Counted from the first letter of the stretch, positions 40,125 to 49,040 are shown. The stretch: 64,000 bases of DNA from Micromonospora sp. WMMD812 (GCF_027497215.1 NZ_CP114904.1:3804001-3868000); one strand, 5' to 3'. Translations and numbers: made by a program. The notes: generated by a model from the sequence alone, not told the origin.

Positions 40125-40802
40125 TTAGCGGCGGGGGCCCAGGGCGGCGTCCACGGCTTGGGCCAGGGCGGCGACGACCAGGCCGACCGACGGGCGGACG
40201 ACCGAGTCGTCGAGGCTCACGTCGCCGGAGAAGCCGGCGCCGCTGGCGATCTCGGCCAGCCGTTGCCGGGCGTCCTCGGCGGCCGCACCGCTCACCCCGA
40301 GCGCGGACTCCATCCGCAGCACGGCGACCAGGGTCGCCAGCGCCGCGGTCCGCTCGTCGGGGGCCACGCCACTGGTGAGCGCGTCGGCCAGCCGGCGCCG
40401 GGTGTCCGCCTCCACCGAGGTGTCCACCACGGGGTAGCGGTGCACGTGGATGAAGCCCAGCTCGGTCTCGTCCACGTCCCGGACGACGCCCTGGCTGCAC
40501 AGGTCGCCCAGGATCCGGTCGCGCAGGCCGTGCCGCAGCCGCTGCACCCAGGAGGACGGGGTGTGCGGGGTGTCGGCGGCGATCTTCGCGAGCACCGCGT
40601 CGGCGATGGGCTCACCGGTCGGCGCGGGGTCGACGGCCGCCAGGGTCCCCTCGGTGTACGCGATCCGGCCGGCCAGCGCCAGCTCGATCAGCACCGCGGC
40701 GGCCATCCCCAGGTCGAGGCTGATCCGCGGCATGGTCGCCTTGCCGGTTTCGTCGTCGTACGCGAGGAGCAGCAGCTCTTCGGCCAGCGCAACACCAGTC
40801 AT
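40125..40802 (-). CDS. GPP34 (Golgi phosphoprotein 3-like) family protein
   Basis: The product is 225 residues. It is all-helical and starts MTGVALAEELLLLAYDDETGK, the GPP34 family hallmark. Next come an Ala/Leu helix with IELALAGRI, a segment rich in VLAKIAADTPHTPSSW, and a DRILGDLCSQGVV turn. The eukaryotic member binds phosphoinositides. The bacterial members, common in actinomycetes, have no known function. The ATG at 40802 is directly before the hallmark. The gene lies downstream of upp on the same strand but behind a strong hairpin, so it is probably transcribed separately. Confidence 0.85.
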   Translation of the reverse strand: MTGVALAEELLLLAYDDETGKATMPRISLDLGMAAAVLIELALAGRIAYTEGTLAAVDPAPTGEPIADAVLAKIAADTPHTPSSWVQRLRHGLRDRILGDLCSQGVVRDVDETELGFIHVHRYPVVDTSVEADTRRRLADALTSGVAPDERTAALATLVAVLRMESALGVSGAAAEDARQRLAEIASGAGFSGDVSLDDSVVRPSVGLVVAALAQAVDAALGPRR

Positions 40803-40884
40803 GGCCCGGAACGGTAGCCGCTGCGCGCACCCCCGCGCACGGACTCGCCGACGCGCGGCGGCCGACCGGACCGATGGGGCCCGA

Positions 40885-40934
40885 TTCACGGAAAGAGGGC
40901 CCATTCCGGGTGGAATGGGCCCTCTTTCCGTGAA
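40885..40934 (-). terminator. Perfect 23-bp hairpin after upp
   Basis: Arms 40885-40907 and 40912-40934 are perfect complements with a 4-base loop (GGGT). The stem includes GGGCCC and CTCTTTCC blocks. It lies 59 bp past the upp stop and before the GPP34 start. It is the strongest hairpin in the window and very probably ends upp transcription. Confidence 0.85.
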
Positions 40935-40992
40935 CGCGTGACCCGGCCGGGCTACGGCGCGATGTGGCGCGTGGCGAGCTGCCGGCGGGTGC

Positions 40993-41625
40993 TCAGAAGC
41001 GGGGCATGCCGCCGAACTGGCGGTCGCCGGCGTCACCGAGGCCGGGCACGATGAACATCTTGTCGTTGAGCCGGTCGTCGATCGAGGCGGTGACCAGGCG
41101 CATCGGCAGGCCCGAGCGCTCCAGCCGCTCGATCCCGACCGGCGCGGCGAGCACGCAGAGCACGGTCATGTCGGTGCAGCCGCGGTCGGCGAGCAGCCGG
41201 CAGCAGTGCTCCAGCGAGCCGCCGGTGGCGAGCATCGGGTCGAGCACCAGCACCGGCCGGCCGGTCAGGTCCCGGGGCAGCGACTCCATGTAGGCGCGCG
41301 GCTCGAAGGTCTTCTCGTCGCGGGCCAGACCGACGAAGCCCATCGAGGACTCCGGCAGCAGGCCGAGCGCGGCGTCGGCCATGCCCAGGCCGGCCCGCAG
41401 CACCGGCACCAGCAGCGGCGGGTTGGCCAGCCGGGTGCCCTCGGTGCCGGTGACCGGGGTCCGGATCGGGAAGCGCTCGACGGGGAAGGAACGCGCCGCC
41501 TCGTACACCAGCATGGTGGTCAGTTCGTGCAGCGCCGCCCGGAACGAGGAGGAGTCGGTGCGCTCGTCCCGCATGGCGGTCAGCCGGGACTGGGCCAGCG
41601 GGTGGTCAATGACGTGTACGTCCAC
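40993..41625 (-). CDS. upp: Uracil phosphoribosyltransferase
   Basis: The product is 210 residues, the normal length. It has the PRPP motif [13 protein letters not shown] (about 125-137), an N-terminal [12 protein letters not shown] segment, and the C-terminal uracil-binding block [12 protein letters not shown]. It converts uracil and PRPP to UMP in the salvage pathway. The start is the GTG at 41625. It is divergent from deoC, 146 bp away, and ends at a strong hairpin. Confidence 0.96.
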   Translation of the reverse strand: MDVHVIDHPLAQSRLTAMRDERTDSSSFRAALHELTTMLVYEAARSFPVERFPIRTPVTGTEGTRLANPPLLVPVLRAGLGMADAALGLLPESSMGFVGLARDEKTFEPRAYMESLPRDLTGRPVLVLDPMLATGGSLEHCCRLLADRGCTDMTVLCVLAAPVGIERLERSGLPMRLVTASIDDRLNDKMFIVPGLGDAGDRQFGGMPRF

Positions 41626-41771
41626 GATCGCTCAACCTACCGAACCGACCGGCCCGCCCGTGCGCCGCAGCCGTTCCCGCGACGTCGCTCACCCGACCGG
41701 TGGCCGCGGTCACCCTGCCCCGGACGCCGTGACCAAGATCACGGCGCCGGTGGATGCGTAGACTTTCCGGC

Positions 41772-42731
41772 ATGACGGCGACAACGACGTCGGCCCGGTC
41801 GGACCTCTCCGAGCTGGGACGATCCGAGACCGCTCTGCGGACCTTCCTGCACGGCCTGCCGGGCGTGGACCAGGTCGGCGCGGAGCAGCGGGCGGCACAG
41901 CTCGGCACCCGCAGCATCAAGACCACGGCCAAGGCACAGGCGATCGACCTGGCGATCCGGATGGTCGACCTGACCACGCTCGAGGGCGCGGACACCCCCG
42001 GCAAGGTCCGGGCGCTGGCCACCAAGGCCCTGCGCCCCGACCCGGCGGACCCGTCCTGCCCGCACGTGGGCGCCGTCTGCGTCTACCCGGCGATGGTCCC
42101 GTACGTCGCGGAGGTGCTGCGCGGAAGCGGCGTGCACCTGGCCAGCGTGGCGACCGCCTTCCCGTCCGGGCAGGCGCCGCTGGAGATCAAGCTCGCCGAC
42201 ACCCGGGCGGCCGTCGCGGCCGGGGCCGACGAGATCGACATGGTGATCAACCGGGGCGCCTTCCTGGCCGGCCGCTACAAGGAGGTCTACGACGAGATCG
42301 TGGCCACCAAGGAGGCCTGCGGGGACGCCCACCTCAAGGTGATCCTGGAGACCGGCGAGCTGGCCACGTACGACAACGTGCGGCGGGCCTCCTGGCTGGC
42401 CATGCTGGCCGGCGGCGACTTCATCAAGACCTCCACCGGAAAGGTGCCGGTCGCGGCCACCCCGCCGGTGACGCTGGTGATGCTGGAGGCCGTCCGGGAC
42501 TTCCGTGTCGCGACCGGCCGTCAGGTGGGCGTGAAGCCGGCCGGCGGCATCAAGACCACCAAGGACGCGATCAAGTACCTGGTGATGGTCAACGAGACCG
42601 TCGGCGCCGACTGGCTGGACCCGGACTGGTTCCGCTTCGGCGCGTCCAGCCTCCTGAACGACCTGCTCATGCAGCGCACCAAGCTGACGACCGGCGTCTA
42701 CGCCGGTCCCGACTACTTCACCCTGGACTGA
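41772..42731 (+). CDS. deoC: Deoxyribose-phosphate aldolase
   Basis: The product is 319 residues, with an N-terminal extension of about 60 residues compared with the short bacterial form. Class I aldolase signatures are DEIDMVINRGAF, the Schiff-base lysine in GGDFIKTSTGK and the proton-relay lysine in VGVKPAGGIK. It splits deoxyribose-5-phosphate into glyceraldehyde-3-phosphate and acetaldehyde. Two aldehyde dehydrogenase-like genes follow within 5 bp and by overlap, and could oxidise the acetaldehyde. The ATG at 41772 was chosen over an in-frame start six codons earlier. Confidence 0.94.
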   Translation: MTATTTSARSDLSELGRSETALRTFLHGLPGVDQVGAEQRAAQLGTRSIKTTAKAQAIDLAIRMVDLTTLEGADTPGKVRALATKALRPDPADPSCPHVGAVCVYPAMVPYVAEVLRGSGVHLASVATAFPSGQAPLEIKLADTRAAVAAGADEIDMVINRGAFLAGRYKEVYDEIVATKEACGDAHLKVILETGELATYDNVRRASWLAMLAGGDFIKTSTGKVPVAATPPVTLVMLEAVRDFRVATGRQVGVKPAGGIKTTKDAIKYLVMVNETVGADWLDPDWFRFGASSLLNDLLMQRTKLTTGVYAGPDYFTLD

Positions 42732-42736
42732 GCGTG

Positions 42737-44167
42737 ATGTTCGAATACGCCCCCGCCCCCGAGTCCCGCTCGGTGGTGGACATCAAGCCCGCGTACGGCC
42801 TGTTCATCGACGGAGCGTTTGTCGACCCGCTCGACGGCGGCAGCTTCAAGTCGATCAATCCCGCGTCCGAGGAGGTGCTGGCCGAGGTCGCCGAGGGTGG
42901 CGCGCAGGACGTGGACCGCGCGGTCAAGGCCGCCCGGGCCGCGTACGAGAAGGTGTGGGGCCCGATGCCGGGCCGGGACCGGGCCAAGTACCTGTTCCGG
43001 ATCGCCCGGATCATCCAGGAGCGCTCCCGCGAGCTGGCCGTGCTGGAGTCGCTGGACAACGGCAAGCCGATCAAGGAGTCCCGGGACGTCGACATCCCCC
43101 TGGTCGCGGCGCACTTCTTCTACTACGCCGGCTGGGCGGACAAGCTGGAGCACGCCGGGTTCGGCGCCAGCCCCCGGCCGCTCGGCGTGGCCGCGCAGGT
43201 CATCCCGTGGAACTTCCCGCTGCTGATGCTGGCCTGGAAGATCGCCCCCGCGCTGGCGGCCGGCAACACGGTGGTGCTGAAGCCGGCCGAGACCACCCCG
43301 CTCACCGCGCTGCTCTTCGCCGAGATCTGCCAGCAGGCCGACCTGCCGGCCGGTGTGGTCAACATCGTCACCGGCGCCGGGGAGACCGGCCGCTCGCTGG
43401 TCGAGCACCCGGGCGTGGACAAGGTCGCCTTCACCGGGTCGACCGAGGTGGGCCGGGCCATCGCCCGCTCGGTCGCCGGCAGTCGCAAGAAGCTCACCCT
43501 GGAGCTGGGCGGCAAGGCCGCCAACATCGTCTTCGACGACGCGCCGATCGACCAGGCGGTCGAGGGCATCGTCAACGGCATCTTCTTCAACCAGGGGCAC
43601 GTCTGCTGCGCCGGTTCGCGCCTGCTGATCCAGGAGTCGGTCGCCGACCGGGTGCTGGAGTCGCTGAAGCGGCGGATGGCGCAGCTGCGGGTCGGCGACC
43701 CGCTGGACAAGAACACCGACATCGGCGCGATCAACTCGGCCGCCCAGCTGGCGCGGATCCGCGAGCTCTCCGACGCCGGCGCCGCCGAGGGCGCCGAGCG
43801 CTGGTCGCCCCCGTGCGAGCTGCCCGACCGCGGCTTCTGGTTTGCGCCGACCATCTTCACCGGCGTCACCCAGGCGCACCGGATCGCCCGGGAGGAGATC
43901 TTCGGACCGGTGCTCTCGGTGCTCACCTTCCGCACCCCCGCCGAGGCGGTGGAGAAGGCGAACAACACGCCGTACGGGCTGTCGGCCGGGATCTGGACCG
44001 ACAAGGGTTCCCGGATCCTGTGGATGGCCGACCGGCTGCGCGCCGGCGTGGTCTGGGCCAACACGTTCAACAAGTTCGACCCCACCTCGCCGTTCGGCGG
44101 CTACAAGGAGTCGGGCTACGGTCGCGAGGGCGGCCGGCACGGGCTGGAGGCGTACCTCAATGTCTGA
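42737..44167 (+). CDS. NAD-dependent aldehyde dehydrogenase
   Basis: The product is 476 residues. The full ALDH fold is present: VIPWNFPLLM for the cofactor site, FTGSTEVGR, the general base Glu in LELGGK, and the nucleophile in GHVCCAGSR. A GGYKESGYGREGG motif lies at the end. It probably oxidises the acetaldehyde released by DeoC to acetate, since it starts 5 bp after deoC. The ATG at 42737 was chosen; a GTG one codon upstream is also possible. Its stop overlaps the start of a second, shortened ALDH. Confidence 0.93.
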   Translation: MFEYAPAPESRSVVDIKPAYGLFIDGAFVDPLDGGSFKSINPASEEVLAEVAEGGAQDVDRAVKAARAAYEKVWGPMPGRDRAKYLFRIARIIQERSRELAVLESLDNGKPIKESRDVDIPLVAAHFFYYAGWADKLEHAGFGASPRPLGVAAQVIPWNFPLLMLAWKIAPALAAGNTVVLKPAETTPLTALLFAEICQQADLPAGVVNIVTGAGETGRSLVEHPGVDKVAFTGSTEVGRAIARSVAGSRKKLTLELGGKAANIVFDDAPIDQAVEGIVNGIFFNQGHVCCAGSRLLIQESVADRVLESLKRRMAQLRVGDPLDKNTDIGAINSAAQLARIRELSDAGAAEGAERWSPPCELPDRGFWFAPTIFTGVTQAHRIAREEIFGPVLSVLTFRTPAEAVEKANNTPYGLSAGIWTDKGSRILWMADRLRAGVVWANTFNKFDPTSPFGGYKESGYGREGGRHGLEAYLNV

Positions 44168-44999
44168 GCGGGTCGCGGTACGCAAGACGTACAAGCTCTT
44201 CATCGGCGGGAAGTTCCCGCGCAGTGAGTCGGGACGGTCGTACATCGTGCAGTCCGGTGGGGAAGAAACCGCCAACGTGGCACTCGCTTCACGCAAGGAC
44301 GCGCGCGACGCCGTCGTCGCCGCCCGCGCCGCAGTGAAGGGGTGGGCCGGGGCGACCGCGTACAACCGGGGTCAGATCCTCTACCGGGTCGCGGAGATGC
44401 TGGAGGGCCGCCGCGAGCAGTTCATCGCGCTCGGCGTCCCGGCAGACGAGGTCGACGCGGCGATCGACCGCTGGGTCTGGTACGCCGGCTGGTCGGACAA
44501 GCTCCCGCAGGTGTACGGCGGCGCCAACCCGGTCGCGGGCCCGTACTTCAACCTCTCGTCGCCGGAACCGACCGGTGTGGTGGCGGTGGTGGCTCCCGAG
44601 GCGCCGGCGCTGCTGGGCCTGGTCAGCGTGATCGCCCCGGCGATCGTCACCGGCAACACGGTGGTGGTGGCCGCCTCGCCGTCGCAGCCCCTGGCGGCGA
44701 TCACCCTGACCGAGGTGCTGGCCACCTCCGACCTGCCGGGCGGGGTGGTCAACGTCCTCACCGGCCGGATCACCGAGACGGCGCCGACCCTGGCCAGCCA
44801 CATGGACGTCAACGCCATCGACCTGACCGGGGTGACCGACGCCGACCTGGCGACGGACCTGGAGGTCAAGGCCGCGGAGAACCTCAAGCGGGTGCTCCGC
44901 CCCGCCCCGGCGGACCACGACTGGTTCGCCGACCCGGGTCTCGGCCGGATGACCACGCTCCTGGAGACGAAGACGGTCTGGCATCCCAAGGGGGTGTGA
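44160..44999 (+). CDS. Shortened aldehyde dehydrogenase-like protein lacking the catalytic domain
   Basis: The product is 279 residues against about 480 for the family. It covers the ALDH N-terminal part: KTYKLFIGGKF, a YNRGQILYRVAEMLEGRR helix, WYAGWSDK, VVAVVAPEAPALLGLV where active enzymes have PWNFP, and GNTVVVAAS. It then ends without the GxTxxG, ELGGK and catalytic Cys blocks, but with an unrelated ~40-residue C-terminus. It overlaps the full ALDH by 8 bp, so the two are coupled. It is likely to be a non-catalytic partner of the full-length enzyme. The clean frame argues against a decaying pseudogene. Confidence 0.85.
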   Translation: MSERVAVRKTYKLFIGGKFPRSESGRSYIVQSGGEETANVALASRKDARDAVVAARAAVKGWAGATAYNRGQILYRVAEMLEGRREQFIALGVPADEVDAAIDRWVWYAGWSDKLPQVYGGANPVAGPYFNLSSPEPTGVVAVVAPEAPALLGLVSVIAPAIVTGNTVVVAASPSQPLAAITLTEVLATSDLPGGVVNVLTGRITETAPTLASHMDVNAIDLTGVTDADLATDLEVKAAENLKRVLRPAPADHDWFADPGLGRMTTLLETKTVWHPKGV

Positions 45000-45054
45000 G
45001 TCGTCGTCCCGGCCTCCGGGTTTCCGGGGAGCCCCGCCCCTCCGTCGGTCAAGG

Positions 45055-45124
45055 TCCGCGCAACATCCCTGATGTAGTGGCCTCCCGGGGCGCGGAGGCC
45101 ACTACATCCCTGAAGTTGCGCGGA
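45055..45124. terminator. 31-bp-arm inverted repeat after the ALDH operon
   Basis: Arms 45055-45085 and 45094-45124 pair over an outer 10 bp and an inner 15 bp (core GATGTAGTGGCC), separated by a symmetric 6-base mismatch. The loop is 8 bases. ACATCCCTGA appears once in each arm in direct orientation, which is why the middle does not pair. It follows the deoC-ALDH operon by 55 bp. Confidence 0.75.
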
Positions 45125-45209
45125 TCTTGGGGCTGGGGCGGGGCGCCGGTGGGCCGGCGGGCCTCGGGGGTGCCGGCGGGCGGGCGGGCCGGGCGTCGTG
45201 GCTGATCTA

Positions 45210-45225
45210 CTACCGGGGGTAGGAT
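45210..45225 (+). promoter_or_regulatory. Promoter and operator of the BlaI-like gene
   Basis: A TAGGAT -10 box (45220-45225) ends 6 bp before the GTG at 45232, so the mRNA is probably leaderless. A perfect dyad, CTACC-GGG-GGTAG (45210-45222), overlaps that box and is preceded by a further CTA. BlaI-type repressors bind TAC/GTA dyads at their own promoters, so autoregulation is likely. Confidence 0.6.
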
Positions 45226-45231
45226 TGAGCC

Positions 45232-45705
45232 GTGACTCGGCTTGGTGATCTCGAACGTGCGGTGATGGACGTGCTGTGGGACTCGGTCCCGGCCACGTCG
45301 GACGGCGTCACCGTGCGCGAGGTGGCCGACGCGCTCGCCGGCCGGGAGCTGGCCTACACCACGGTGATGACGGTGCTGGACCGGCTGGCCGGCAAGGGCA
45401 TGGTGCAGCGCGAGCGGGAGGGGCGGGCCTGGCGCTACCGGGCCGCGGGGAGCCGCGAGGCGCACATCGCCCAGCTCATGCTCGACGCGCTCGACCTCGG
45501 CGGCAGCCGGGACGCCGCGCTGGTGCGCTTCGCCCGCTCGGTCACCGGCACCGAGGCCGACGTGCTCCGCGCCGCCCTCGCGTCCGAGGCGGCCGGCGGC
45601 GAGCCGGCCGACCGCGGCGGCGACTCGTTGACCGGCCGGATCGAGGCGCCGGCGACCGACCAGGTCGCGCGCCCGACCGCCGCCGACGAGGCAGCGGACC
45701 GGTAG
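45232..45705 (+). CDS. BlaI/MecI/CopY-family transcriptional repressor
   Basis: The product is 157 residues. The winged helix at about 1-80 has RLGDLERAVMDVLWD, LAYTTVMTVLDRLAGKGMV and the WRYRAAGSRE wing. The family's C-terminal dimer region carries the protease-sensitive segment, followed by an Ala/Asp-rich tail of about 45 residues. It is encoded 10 bp before an M56 peptidase gene, giving the BlaI-BlaR1-like pair in which the membrane protease inactivates the repressor. The cytochrome bd genes begin just after. Dyads related to its own operator occur before cydA. Confidence 0.9.
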   Translation: MTRLGDLERAVMDVLWDSVPATSDGVTVREVADALAGRELAYTTVMTVLDRLAGKGMVQREREGRAWRYRAAGSREAHIAQLMLDALDLGGSRDAALVRFARSVTGTEADVLRAALASEAAGGEPADRGGDSLTGRIEAPATDQVARPTAADEAADR

Positions 45706-45715
45706 GGCCGCGGCC

Positions 45716-46621
45716 ATGGCGTACGCCCTGCACTTCGCCCTGACGATCCTGGCCTGCTGGCTCACCGCCAAGGTGCTTGCCCGGTCGACCTGGACGTGGC
45801 GCAGCCCACGCGTCGCCATCGTCTGCTGGCAGGCGGTCGGGCTCGCGCTCGGCCTCTCCGCGATGGGCCTGCCGATCGCGCTCGGGCTCAACGGTTACGG
45901 CCTGCCGACCGGCAGCGCGATCGTCGCCCTCTCCGCCGACCTGCTGGACGACGCGCTCCCCACCTGGCTGGGCGTGCTGCACCTGGCCGGGGTCGGCATT
46001 GGGTTCGGCATCGGCGCGGTGCTGCTGACCACGACCGTACGCAGCATCCACGGCGCGCTCCGTGCCCAGCGTCGCCACCGCGACCTGCTCGCGCTGGTGG
46101 CCCGGGACGACCCCGCCGCCCCCGGCGCGCTGGTGCTCGACCACCCGAGCGCGGCCGCGTACTGCCTGCCCGGGGTGAAGCCGCGCGTGGTGGTCAGCGC
46201 GGGCACGCTGAGCCTGCTGGACCGGGCCGAGCTGGCCGCGGTGCTCACCCACGAGCGGGCGCACGCGCAGGAGCGGCACGACCTGGTGCTGCTGCCCTTC
46301 ACCGCGCTGTGCCGGGCGCTGCCCTGGGTCCGCTGGGTCCGGCGGGCGCACGAGCGCGTCGCTCTCCTGGTCGAGATGCGCGCCGACGACAAGGCTCGCG
46401 AGTTGCACGCCGAGGCCCCGCTGGCGGGTGCGCTGCGCCGCTTCGCCGCCGCCGGCAACCGGATCACGCCGGCGGGCGCCCTCGGCATCGGCGACCGCGA
46501 CCTGGACGTCCGGGTGCAGCGGCTGATGGTCGCCGACCGGCCGCCGCGGCTGATCGGCGCCACCGCGTTGGCCGTCGCGTCCATGCTGGTCACGCTCCCG
46601 GTCTCGCTCTTCCTGAGCTGA
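45716..46621 (+). CDS. M56-family membrane metallopeptidase (BlaR1-like)
   Basis: The product is 301 residues. Three or four membrane helices surround a cytoplasmic zinc-protease domain with the HExxH motif (THERAHAQERHD, about 180), a downstream Glu (VEMRADD) and a final helix. No penicillin-binding sensor domain is attached, so it does not sense beta-lactams like classical BlaR1. It probably cleaves or triggers cleavage of the BlaI-like repressor encoded 10 bp upstream in response to an unknown membrane or redox signal. Confidence 0.9.
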   Translation: MAYALHFALTILACWLTAKVLARSTWTWRSPRVAIVCWQAVGLALGLSAMGLPIALGLNGYGLPTGSAIVALSADLLDDALPTWLGVLHLAGVGIGFGIGAVLLTTTVRSIHGALRAQRRHRDLLALVARDDPAAPGALVLDHPSAAAYCLPGVKPRVVVSAGTLSLLDRAELAAVLTHERAHAQERHDLVLLPFTALCRALPWVRWVRRAHERVALLVEMRADDKARELHAEAPLAGALRRFAAAGNRITPAGALGIGDRDLDVRVQRLMVADRPPRLIGATALAVASMLVTLPVSLFLS

Positions 46622-46662
46622 CCTGACGCGCACCGCCCGCGCCGGCGCAGCACCCCCACAAC

Positions 46663-46733
46663 TACTACGTTTCGTCGTAACATTTACTACGACGCGGCGT
46701 AGTAGCTATGCGTAGATAACCTACGTGTAGGCT
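46663..46733 (+). promoter_or_regulatory. Cluster of CTACG dyads and promoter before cydA
   Basis: TACTACG-ACGCGG-CGTAGTA (46685-46704) is a perfect 7-bp dyad. A partial copy with identical spacing, TACTACG-TTTCGT-CGTAACA, lies at 46663-46682. CGTAG-ATAAC-CTACG (46711-46725) and CTAC-GT-GTAG (46721-46730) overlap a TAGGCT -10 box (46728-46733). This is a dense array of half-sites, probably for the BlaI-like repressor encoded upstream. Confidence 0.65.
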
Positions 46734-46770
46734 TGCTACGAAAAGCGAGCCAACCGTTGGAGAGCCGGCC

Positions 46771-48021
46771 ATGGACACCCTGCTCCTCGCCCGACTTCAG
46801 TTCGCCACCACCACCTCGATCCACTTCCTCTTCGTGGTCGTCACGCTCGGCCTGGTCACCCTGCTGGTCGGGCTCCAGACCGCGTGGGTGCTCACCGGCA
46901 ACCCGAAGTACGAGCGGCTGACCCGGTTCTGGGGCCAGCTCTACGTGATCAACTACGTGCTCGGCATCGCCACCGGCATCGTGATGGAGTTCCAGTTCGG
47001 GCTGAACTGGAGCGGCCTGTCCCGCTACGTCGGCAACGTCTTCGGGGCGCCCCTCGCGATCGAGACGCTGGTGGCCTTCTTCCTGGAGTCCACCTTCCTC
47101 GGCATGTGGATCTTCGGTTGGCACCGACTGCGGCGCGGTGTGCACCTCGCGCTGCTCTGGGGTGTGGCCCTCACCGCGTACGCGTCGGCCTTCTGGATCA
47201 TGGTGGCCAACTCCTGGCTGCAGAACCCGGTCGGCTACGAGGTACGCGACGGCGTCGCCCACCTCACCGACTTCCCGGCGCTGCTCACCAACCCCAGCCT
47301 CGGCATGGCCTTCGGCCACGTGGTCTCGGCGGCGCTGCTGGTCGGCGGCATGCTGATGGCCGCGGTCAGCGCCGGTCACCTGATCCGGCGCACCCCCGAC
47401 CACGCGCTGCACCGCACCTCGCTGCGGATCGGCGTGGTCACGGCCACACTGGCGATCACCCTGGTGCAGGGCTTCGGCTACGCCCAGTTCGGCCCGGTCG
47501 GCGCCGTGCAGCCCACCAAGTTCGGCAACGGTGACGACGCCCAGGCGGTGATCGCCGAGTGGACCACCCGGTTCGGTCCCGGCGACTACACGCCGCCGGT
47601 GCTCGCCAACGTCGGGCTCGGCTTCATGATCCTGATCGGCACCGGCCTGGGCCTGCTCTGGCTGCTGCTTCCGCTGCTCTGGCGAGACTGGATGATCCGG
47701 CTGCGGTTCCCGCTCTGGCTGCTCCTGCTGGCCCTGCCGCTGCCGTTCGTCGCGGTCATCCTCGGCTGGATCTCCCGGGAGGTCGGGCGGCAGCCCTGGG
47801 TCGCGTACGGCCTGCTCCCGGTCGACCAGGCGGTCTCCCCCGTCGGCGCGCCGGTGATGCTCGCCTCACTGATCGGCTTCAGTCTGCTGCTCGGCACCCT
47901 CGCCGTCACCAACTGGGTGCTGCTCGCCCGGCACGCCGCCCGGGGCGCGCAGGACCCGGCCCTCGGCCGGCCGCCGGGCCGGGCCGCCGACCCCCACCCC
48001 GCCGCACCCGCCTTCGCCTGA
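46771..48021 (+). CDS. cydA: Cytochrome bd ubiquinol/menaquinol oxidase subunit I
   Basis: The product is 416 residues, shorter than E. coli CydA (522) because the periplasmic Q-loop is short. Heme ligands and proton-path residues are visible: the His in ARLQFATTTSIHFLF (b595 ligand), Glu residues in ETLVAFFLESTFLG, the FGHVV His, and GRQPW in the Q-loop. Subunit I binds all three hemes and oxidises quinol with high affinity for oxygen. It is the first of four overlapping genes. The ATG at 46771 has a GGAGAG site. The promoter upstream carries CTACG dyads. Confidence 0.95.
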   Translation: MDTLLLARLQFATTTSIHFLFVVVTLGLVTLLVGLQTAWVLTGNPKYERLTRFWGQLYVINYVLGIATGIVMEFQFGLNWSGLSRYVGNVFGAPLAIETLVAFFLESTFLGMWIFGWHRLRRGVHLALLWGVALTAYASAFWIMVANSWLQNPVGYEVRDGVAHLTDFPALLTNPSLGMAFGHVVSAALLVGGMLMAAVSAGHLIRRTPDHALHRTSLRIGVVTATLAITLVQGFGYAQFGPVGAVQPTKFGNGDDAQAVIAEWTTRFGPGDYTPPVLANVGLGFMILIGTGLGLLWLLLPLLWRDWMIRLRFPLWLLLLALPLPFVAVILGWISREVGRQPWVAYGLLPVDQAVSPVGAPVMLASLIGFSLLLGTLAVTNWVLLARHAARGAQDPALGRPPGRAADPHPAAPAFA

Positions 48022-48032
48022 GGAGCCGAGAC

Positions 48033-49040
48033 GTGGAACTCGCCTGGTACGCCCTGCTCGGCCTCTTCTTCGCCACCTACCTGGTGCTCGGCGGCTACGA
48101 CTACGGCGTCGGCCTGCTGCTGGCCCGCAACTCCGAGCCCGGCCGCCGCCGCGCGACACTCAACGCCGTCGGCCCCTTCTTCCTCGGCAACGAGGTCTGG
48201 CTGGTGGCGGCCGTCGGCATCCTGTTCGGCGCCTTTCCACTCCTGGAGGGCGAACTGCTCTCCGGGTTCTACCCGGCCGTGCTCGGCGCGCTCGCCGGAG
48301 TGGTCCTGGTGACCGCCGGGGTGCAGCTACGCAGCCGCCCCGGCGCCGAGCGGGTCCGGGCCCGGTGGGACCGGGTGGTGGTCGTCGGCAGCGCGCTCGC
48401 CGCACTCGGCTGGGGCGCCCTGCTCGGCGGGCTGCTCCAGGGCCTGCCGCTGCACGCCGACGGGCACGTCACCGGGCTGACCCACCTGTTCACCCCGTTC
48501 GTGGCCGCCTCCGGACTGGCCATGCTGGCCCTGGTGGCGGTGCACGGGGCGACCTTCCTCACCCTCCGGCTGCCGGCCGCCGACGCCGCCGCGGTCGGCC
48601 GGGTGGCCCGTCGGCTGCTCCCGGTGGCGCTCGCCGCCGTCGCCGTGGTCACCGTCGCGGGCCTGCTCTCCGATCGGGTACGCGCCGCCGCGCACCGGCC
48701 GGTGGCCGGCGTACTGCTGCCGGTGGCGCTGGTGGTGGCGCTGCTGGCGGCCCGCGCGGCGCTCGCCCGGCGGCGGCCGGGTTTGGCCTTCGCCGCCACC
48801 GGCGTGGCCCTGGCCCTTCCGGTGGCGCTGGTCGGCGCGACCCTCTGGCCCTACGTGCTGGTCTCCACCGTCGACGCCGGCGCGTCCCTCACCGTGGCCG
48901 ACGCCGCGGCCAGCGAGCCCACTCTGCGCCTGCTGGGCTGGCTCGCGCTGCCGCTCCTTCCGGCCCTACTAGGCTTTCAGCTGATGTGCTGGTGGGTGTT
49001 CCGGGGACGGACCGACGGCAGGGCACCGGTGTACTGGTGA
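48033..49040 (+). CDS. cydB: Cytochrome bd oxidase subunit II
   Basis: The product is 335 residues with eight or nine membrane helices. The N-terminal family block LGGYDYGVGLLL and GNEVWLVAAVGILFGAFP are conserved. The C-terminus has ATLWPYVLVST and LGFQLMCWWVFRGR. Subunit II stabilises the hemes of subunit I and forms the dimer interface. The GTG at 48033 lies 11 bp after cydA, and its stop overlaps the cydD start. Confidence 0.94.
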   Translation: MELAWYALLGLFFATYLVLGGYDYGVGLLLARNSEPGRRRATLNAVGPFFLGNEVWLVAAVGILFGAFPLLEGELLSGFYPAVLGALAGVVLVTAGVQLRSRPGAERVRARWDRVVVVGSALAALGWGALLGGLLQGLPLHADGHVTGLTHLFTPFVAASGLAMLALVAVHGATFLTLRLPAADAAAVGRVARRLLPVALAAVAVVTVAGLLSDRVRAAAHRPVAGVLLPVALVVALLAARAALARRRPGLAFAATGVALALPVALVGATLWPYVLVSTVDAGASLTVADAAASEPTLRLLGWLALPLLPALLGFQLMCWWVFRGRTDGRAPVYW

